This document shows, piece by piece, positions 59,655 through 64,000 of a DNA stretch of 64,000 nucleotides. The position numbers and the translations under genes are program-made. Below the pieces are notes generated by a model. That model did not search any database and was not told the origin of the DNA. It saw only the letters and a list, made by a program, of their open reading frames with translations. Source of the stretch: Croceibacterium segetis (GTDB lineage: Bacteria > Pseudomonadota > Alphaproteobacteria > Sphingomonadales > Sphingomonadaceae). The stretch lies in contig NZ_JAANOZ010000004.1 in NCBI RefSeq assembly GCF_011320115.1, positions 1-64,000 of the forward strand. Direction: 5' to 3'. The stretch's first letter is position 1, and each line of letters opens with the position of its first letter.

Positions 59655-59747
59655 TACAAACTCCATTCCGGCGCCGAGCAACGACAAGCCGGTACCGGCA
59701 ATATCGCGACCGCGCGCCTAAACTTCAAGGAAAACCCTCCGCCAGGG

Positions 59748-60554
59748 TCAGCGCTGTCCCCGGGCTTCCGCGGCCAGCTCCGCCCCCCTATCGCGCGCCG
59801 CGCGCAGGGTTTCGGTGACGAGAGCGACGAGCGCGCCGTCGGCATCGAGGACATTGAGGCCCTCGCGGGTCATTCCGCCGGGGCTGGCGACGCGGTCGGC
59901 CAATTTTCCGGGGCTTTCAGTGGAGGCGGCAGCCAGCGCCGCCGCGCCTTCGACCATGGCCAGCGCCATGCGCTCCGCCTGCTCGCGTGGGAGACCGAGA
60001 TCGGCCGCGGCGGAAGCGAGCGCGTCGATGAAGCGATAGACGAATCCCGGGCCCGAGCCGGTGAGCGCGGTGACCAGGTCGAACTCAGCCTCGCCGACCC
60101 ATTCCGGCGTCCCGAGCGGGCGCATCAGCGCGAGCAGGACCTCACGTCCGCCCTCGTCGAGTCCGCGCTCGGCCAAGGCGATCGGCGCCTTGCCGAGCGC
60201 CACCGCGAGGTTGGGCATTACGCGGACGTGTGCAGCGGCCGCAGGAAAGCGTTCGGCGAGCGTCGCCAGTTCCACGCCGGCGAGCAGCGAAAGGATCGTC
60301 GTGCGCGGACCGGCCAGCCGGGCGACCTCGGGCGCCACAGCCCCGAGCATCTGCGGTTTCACGCCAAGCAGGATGGCGTCGAAATCCCCCGTTGGGGGCA
60401 CCGCGTGGTGTCGCACGATGCCGTCCGGCAGCGCGCGGTCGCTCGGTTCGACGACCGTGAAGCGCGCGGGATCGAGCCCGCCCGCCAGCCAGCCTTCGAG
60501 CATCGCCCCGGCCATGTTGCCGCAGCCGACGAGAAGGATCGTGTGGAACGCCAT
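59748..60554 (-). CDS. proC: Pyrroline-5-carboxylate reductase
   Basis: 268 residues from the ATG at 60554. LLVGCGNMAGAMLEGWL is the NADP-binding motif and VTALTGSGPGFVYRFIDALA the catalytic helix region, with the later DRVASPGGMTREGLNVL. It reduces pyrroline-5-carboxylate to proline. An upstream extension of the frame is Arg-rich shadow of the YbjN gene. It follows the YbjN gene by 32 bases, likely in one operon. Confidence 0.93.
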   Translation of the reverse strand: MAFHTILLVGCGNMAGAMLEGWLAGGLDPARFTVVEPSDRALPDGIVRHHAVPPTGDFDAILLGVKPQMLGAVAPEVARLAGPRTTILSLLAGVELATLAERFPAAAAHVRVMPNLAVALGKAPIALAERGLDEGGREVLLALMRPLGTPEWVGEAEFDLVTALTGSGPGFVYRFIDALASAAADLGLPREQAERMALAMVEGAAALAAASTESPGKLADRVASPGGMTREGLNVLDADGALVALVTETLRAARDRGAELAAEARGQR

Positions 60555-60586
60555 GCCGACTGTCTGCCGGACGGTAGAGGCGCTGT

Positions 60587-61093
60587 CTATGCCTCGCCCG
60601 CGGCGTCGACGAGCGCAGCGTCGAGCGCCTCGCGCGGGCTCTTGTCGCCCCACAGAACGAACTGGAACGCCGGGTAGAAGCGGTCGCACTCCGAAACCGC
60701 CGCTTCGACCGCGATTTGCGCCATCGACAGGCTCAGCAACCCGTCCTCGCCGAGCATCAGCCCGTGGCGATAAAGCAGCACCCCGCCGCGCGACCAGATG
60801 TCGAAATGGCCGAGCCAGAGCTGTTCGTTGATCAGGCCGAGCAGCTCGAAGGCGTCGGCGCGCTTGGGATCGGGCACGCGGATTTCGGGCAGGCACAGCA
60901 ATTGCAGCACCCGGTCTTCCGCTCGCCAGATGCAGCGCATCTGGTACTTGGTCCAGCTGCCCTGGATTTCGCCGCTGATCTCGTCGTCGCTGACGTACTC
61001 GCAGGGCCAGCCATGCGCTTCGAACAATTGCGCGAGCATTTCCACCGGCGCGGCGTCGTCGTCGTTGGTCATTGGCTCACGACCGGTATTCAT
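60587..61093 (-). CDS. YbjN-domain protein
   Basis: 168 residues from the ATG at 61093; a further ATG at 61072 is also possible. The YbjN/type-III-chaperone-like fold is indicated by VEMLAQLFEAHGWPCEYVSD and LFELLGLINEQLW-type sequence (DAFELLGLINEQLWLGHFDI). In E. coli YbjN has been linked to motility and stress. It lies just upstream of proC. Confidence 0.82.
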   Translation of the reverse strand: MNTGREPMTNDDDAAPVEMLAQLFEAHGWPCEYVSDDEISGEIQGSWTKYQMRCIWRAEDRVLQLLCLPEIRVPDPKRADAFELLGLINEQLWLGHFDIWSRGGVLLYRHGLMLGEDGLLSLSMAQIAVEAAVSECDRFYPAFQFVLWGDKSPREALDAALVDAAGEA

Positions 61094-61263
61094 GCGCGCC
61101 ATCCCATCTGCTTCGGTCCCGCGCATCCCATGCTCCGGCGCGCCGCCCGCAATCAATTGATAACCATGCCGTCACCGGTGAAAACCCCGACTTGGCTGTT
61201 CACAAGGTGTGCAAAAGCGGCCCGCCCGCAGTGCAAAAGTGGCGGAAAACAGCCGCTCGCGCG

Positions 61264-62931
61264 TCACTTGAGAGGGGCCACTTCCTGGCCCTCGTCGCTA
61301 GTGAACTCGAACGCGCCGATCCCCTTCTTCTTGAGCGCGGAGACCGCCTTGTCGGCCTCCTCTTCGGTCTTGTACGGACCGGTGAGGAGGCGGCGAGTCT
61401 GCCCCCACTTGGCGGTGTAGGCCGCGCGCTTGGCCAGCAGGGCGCCCCCTTCGCGCTGCAGCCGCCGCCAGTCGAAAGCGAGCGCCTTGACGTCGCGCCC
61501 GGTCGCTACTTGCACCCAGAAGCGCTGGGGATTGGCCGGGGGCTTGGGCTTCGCCTTGGCCTTGGCTTCCTCGGCCCTGGCCGCCGCGCGAACCGGCTTG
61601 ATCTTCGAAATGTCGATCGCCCCGACCGCCGGCTTCGCGGTCGCCGCATCGGGTTTCGCGAAGTCGGCGAAAGCCTGAGCGAGGCTGACGACTTCCTTCT
61701 GTTCCGGCACCCCGGCCGCCGCCGGCTGCGGAGAAGCCTGCTCGACCGGAGGCGCAAGCGGGGCCGACGAGGCCTGCGGATCGATGCTGGCGACCAGCAC
61801 CGGTTTGCTCTCGGCAAGCTGGGTCGCAGAAGGTTGCACAGCGGCGGCGACCCGCTGCACCGGGGGGGATGGCTGCGACACCGGCGGCGGCGCCGGTTGC
61901 ACGGGTGGAGCGAGTTGGGCCTGGGCCTGCGCGAGGGGCGCGTAGCTGACGCTGATGTCGCCCCCCTTCGCCTTGGGTCTAGTCTTGGACGCCCGCGCGG
62001 CCGGCTTGCGGTCCGCGCTCGCGCCGCGATCGCTCCGGCCCAGAGGCGCGCCGGTTGGGGTCAGCCGGGCATCGGGCGCGTTCGAGGCGACTTGGGGCGG
62101 CGTCGCCGAGCCGGAAAAGGCGGCGATCCGCGGATCGTCGCGGCCGATCTCGGAGGCCGGGGGAAATTGCCCGAGATTGGCGGCGGCCGCCTGCTGCGCG
62201 CGCGTCAGCCTGGGCATGTAGCGCAAGTAGGGCGCAAGTCGGCCGGAAATGGTCGCCGGCAGCATCGTCTGCGCGATCGAGACCGCCTCCTCGCCCTTGC
62301 CGAGGATTGCCAGCGCGAACGCGCGCGTGCGGTAAGCGGCGAGATCGCGCCGTTGCAGCAGCGGGAGCAGCGTCGCGTCGGAGGCGCGCTGGTCGCCCGC
62401 GATCGCCTGGCTTAGCGCGAGCCGGCGGGAGATCTCGGGATCGTTCCGCTGCGCCAGCGCCTGACGATAGAATTGCTGGGCGGCGAGGTTGTTGCCGACA
62501 AGGTCCATCGCCAGCCCGCGGTCCCCGGCAAAACGTCCCATTGGGGTGCCCGCCGCTTCGGCTTCGGCGAACAGACGAACGGCCGCGGCCGGGTCGTCCT
62601 GTCGCAGCGAAGTCGACGCCAGGCCTGCCTTGACCTCGCCGTTCTGCGGCTGGAGCGCGGCAGCCCGGCGGAAGAAGCCGAGCGCCGCTTGCGTATCGTC
62701 GAGCCCGAGCGATGCCCATCCGGCACGCAACAACGCCGGGACGTTGCCCGGAGTGTGCGACAGGTCCTTGAGTGCCGCGTTCAGCTCGCCCAGCGAAGCT
62801 GGCGGTGCCGGCTGCACGACAGGCTGGGAATAGCTGTTCTGCCCCAGCGCCGGCGCGCTTGCGGCAACGAGAGCGCAAGCGACGAGAACGGCACTCCGGC
62901 GCCGGAACATCGGGTCCGATAAACTGGCCAT
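61264..62931 (-). CDS. TPR and SPOR domain protein
   Basis: About 555 residues from the ATG at 62931; starts at 62949 (GTG) and 62910 are possible. A signal peptide ends near ALGQ. TPR-like repeats cover about 50-230 (RAGWASLGLDDTQAALGFFR). A long disordered Ala/Pro/Gln region follows (230-470). A C-terminal SPOR domain (FWVQVATGRDVKALAFDWRR and GPYKTEEEADKAVSALKKKG) binds denuded septal peptidoglycan. The position next to ftsZ supports a role at the division site. Confidence 0.87.
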   Translation of the reverse strand: MASLSDPMFRRRSAVLVACALVAASAPALGQNSYSQPVVQPAPPASLGELNAALKDLSHTPGNVPALLRAGWASLGLDDTQAALGFFRRAAALQPQNGEVKAGLASTSLRQDDPAAAVRLFAEAEAAGTPMGRFAGDRGLAMDLVGNNLAAQQFYRQALAQRNDPEISRRLALSQAIAGDQRASDATLLPLLQRRDLAAYRTRAFALAILGKGEEAVSIAQTMLPATISGRLAPYLRYMPRLTRAQQAAAANLGQFPPASEIGRDDPRIAAFSGSATPPQVASNAPDARLTPTGAPLGRSDRGASADRKPAARASKTRPKAKGGDISVSYAPLAQAQAQLAPPVQPAPPPVSQPSPPVQRVAAAVQPSATQLAESKPVLVASIDPQASSAPLAPPVEQASPQPAAAGVPEQKEVVSLAQAFADFAKPDAATAKPAVGAIDISKIKPVRAAARAEEAKAKAKPKPPANPQRFWVQVATGRDVKALAFDWRRLQREGGALLAKRAAYTAKWGQTRRLLTGPYKTEEEADKAVSALKKKGIGAFEFTSDEGQEVAPLK

Positions 62932-62978
62932 GCTCAACCCGCTAGTCACGCCCGCCTGAACCGCGTGCGAACGGGGCC

Positions 62979-64000
62979 CTACTGATTGTTCTGGCGCCCA
63001 AGGAAGCGCGGAATGCGCAGCGACGACGAGCCTTCGCTCTCCTCGTCTTCCTCATCGGGCGAGTCCGTGCCGGCGCGCGACAGGTTGGCCATTCGCTCGA
63101 ACAGGGTGCTGCCGCCGGTCTTCGGCGGTGGCGGCGCATCGCCGTCCTGCTCATCCGATCCACCGCCCAGCAGACGACGACGACGGCCGCCCGCCGGTTG
63201 CGACTGGTCCGCTTCGGCGAGTCTGTCCGCATCGAGCAGGAGCTCGTCCTGCGGACCCTGCGGCTCCGGCTCCTCGGCGGCTTCGGTGGTCAGCTCGAGA
63301 GCGTCCTCGCTCTCAGGCTCGGCCGCGTAGCCGCCCTCCTCCCCCCATTCGTCATCGGCGCCGGCCGACACGCCTTCGACGTCGCGCGTAATCCGCGTTC
63401 CCGCCAGCGAGGCGAAGCCACCGCCGGCCGTCTCGTCCTCGGCCTCTTCTTCCTCTTCCTCGCCGTAGTCTTCCTCTTCGGCCGCTTCCTCGTCCTCTTC
63501 CTCGGCGTAGAGGCCGGCGTTCGGCTCGTAAGCGCCGGCTTCCGGCAACTGCGGGGTGTACGGCTCGGGCATTCGCAACGCGTCGCCCTCGTCCTCGGCC
63601 GTGGCTGCCGGCGCCTCGAGCTGCTCGCCGTAGCCGCCGCCGATCTCGTCCTCGCCCCAGCTGTCGTCGGCCATGGAAAGCTCGGCTGCCTGATCGGCCG
63701 CCGCCGCGTCCACGGCCAGCTCTTCCTCGGTCGGCAGCGGCAGGACAGGTTTCTTCGGCCCGCGGGCGCCCGACAGGTTGAGCGGTTGGTTGGCGCGCTC
63801 GAGCTGCTCGGCGCTCTGCTCGATTCCGGTGGCGACCACCGAGACCCGGATCTTGCCTTCGAGGTCGGGATTGAACGCCGAGCCCCAGATGATGTTGGCT
63901 TCGGGGTCGACCAGCTCGCGAATGTGGTTCGCGGCCTCGTCGATCTCGAGCAGCTTCATGTCCTCGCCGCCGATGATCGAGATGATCACGCCCTTGGCGC
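62979..64000 (-). CDS. ftsZ: Cell division protein FtsZ (C-terminal part)
   Basis: The last 340 residues; the N-terminal GTP-binding part lies beyond the window end. [20 protein letters not shown] and [20 protein letters not shown] are the C-terminal FtsZ domain. A very long acidic linker follows (for example [20 protein letters not shown]). The final [13 protein letters not shown] is the conserved tail that binds FtsA and other partners. FtsZ forms the division ring. Confidence 0.95.
   Translation of the reverse strand, partial: AKGVIISIIGGEDMKLLEIDEAANHIRELVDPEANIIWGSAFNPDLEGKIRVSVVATGIEQSAEQLERANQPLNLSGARGPKKPVLPLPTEEELAVDAAAADQAAELSMADDSWGEDEIGGGYGEQLEAPAATAEDEGDALRMPEPYTPQLPEAGAYEPNAGLYAEEEDEEAAEEEDYGEEEEEEAEDETAGGGFASLAGTRITRDVEGVSAGADDEWGEEGGYAAEPESEDALELTTEAAEEPEPQGPQDELLLDADRLAEADQSQPAGGRRRRLLGGGSDEQDGDAPPPPKTGGSTLFERMANLSRAGTDSPDEEDEESEGSSSLRIPRFLGRQNNQ

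Overview
The window is a high-GC chromosomal segment from an alphaproteobacterium, most likely a sphingomonad (Sphingomonadales). The evidence is gene content: a zeta-type F1-ATPase inhibitor (DUF1476), a BolA/CGFS-glutaredoxin pair, a DUF2849-CysI-DUF934-CysH sulfur operon, a long TonB-dependent receptor with the usual sphingomonad N-terminus, TadE/TadG pilus proteins, and an FtsZ with a long acidic linker. No rRNA, CRISPR array or plasmid origin was seen.

Layout. 1-161 is the tail of an RGG-rich protein plus a terminator. 0.3-3.5 kb is a Tad/Flp pilus cluster (TadG-like, two TadE-like, one small protein). 3.7-7.0 kb encodes one 1102-residue protein joining a GH18-like region, a NodB deacetylase and a GT2 synthase. 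7.1-10.7 kb is a hydroquinone ring-cleavage cluster (two-subunit 1,2-dioxygenase plus semialdehyde dehydrogenase) interrupted by an unknown gene. 10.7-16.0 kb is housekeeping (DNA glycosylase, leuD, ATPase inhibitor, bolA, grxD, tRNA-Arg, queuosine-precursor transporter, a PspC operon with a sigma-54-type promoter, recF). 16-24.5 kb holds a TonB receptor, an SdpR/SdpI pair, a GT4 glycosyltransferase, a PadR regulator with a membrane protein, and a GH2 glycosidase. 24.9-31.7 kb has rarA, a YjbR-like gene, a gene interrupted by a 2.5-kb IS1595-type element with cargo genes, and a DUF885 lipoprotein.

A 10-kb genomic island is integrated at tRNA-Thr(TGT). It runs from the tRNA to 41946 and is bounded by 44-bp att repeats. 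It carries a tyrosine integrase broken near its N-terminus by an amber codon, an AlpA-like regulator, a two-HTH replication/regulatory protein, an HNH endonuclease, a small HTH protein, and an HK97-type major capsid gene with two small companions. It also carries a LuxR-type HTH gene with a 22-residue peptide ORF, repeats and hairpins. Portal, large terminase, protease and tail genes are absent, so it looks like a capsid-carrying phage satellite or a decayed prophage.

From 43 kb to the end the content is core: ugd, queF, a Pro/Thr-rich membrane protein, sseA, a cystathionine beta-lyase, an MscS channel, the translationally coupled sulfite/APS reduction operon (cobA-DUF2849-cysI-DUF934-cysH), pcm, an EF-hand protein, an epimerase, proB, obgE, tRNA-Ala(CGC), a Pro-rich lipoprotein, a Bax-inhibitor-1 protein, proC, a YbjN protein, a TPR/SPOR protein, and the 3' part of ftsZ running off the window edge.

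Links between genes: CobA makes the siroheme precursor used by CysI, which reduces the sulfite made by CysH. BolA and GrxD are expected iron-sulfur partners. The queuosine transporter and QueF belong to one tRNA-modification pathway. Start codons were chosen by ribosome-binding site, overlap with the upstream gene and family N-termini. All function calls rest on recognition of motifs by eye; no database search was run.
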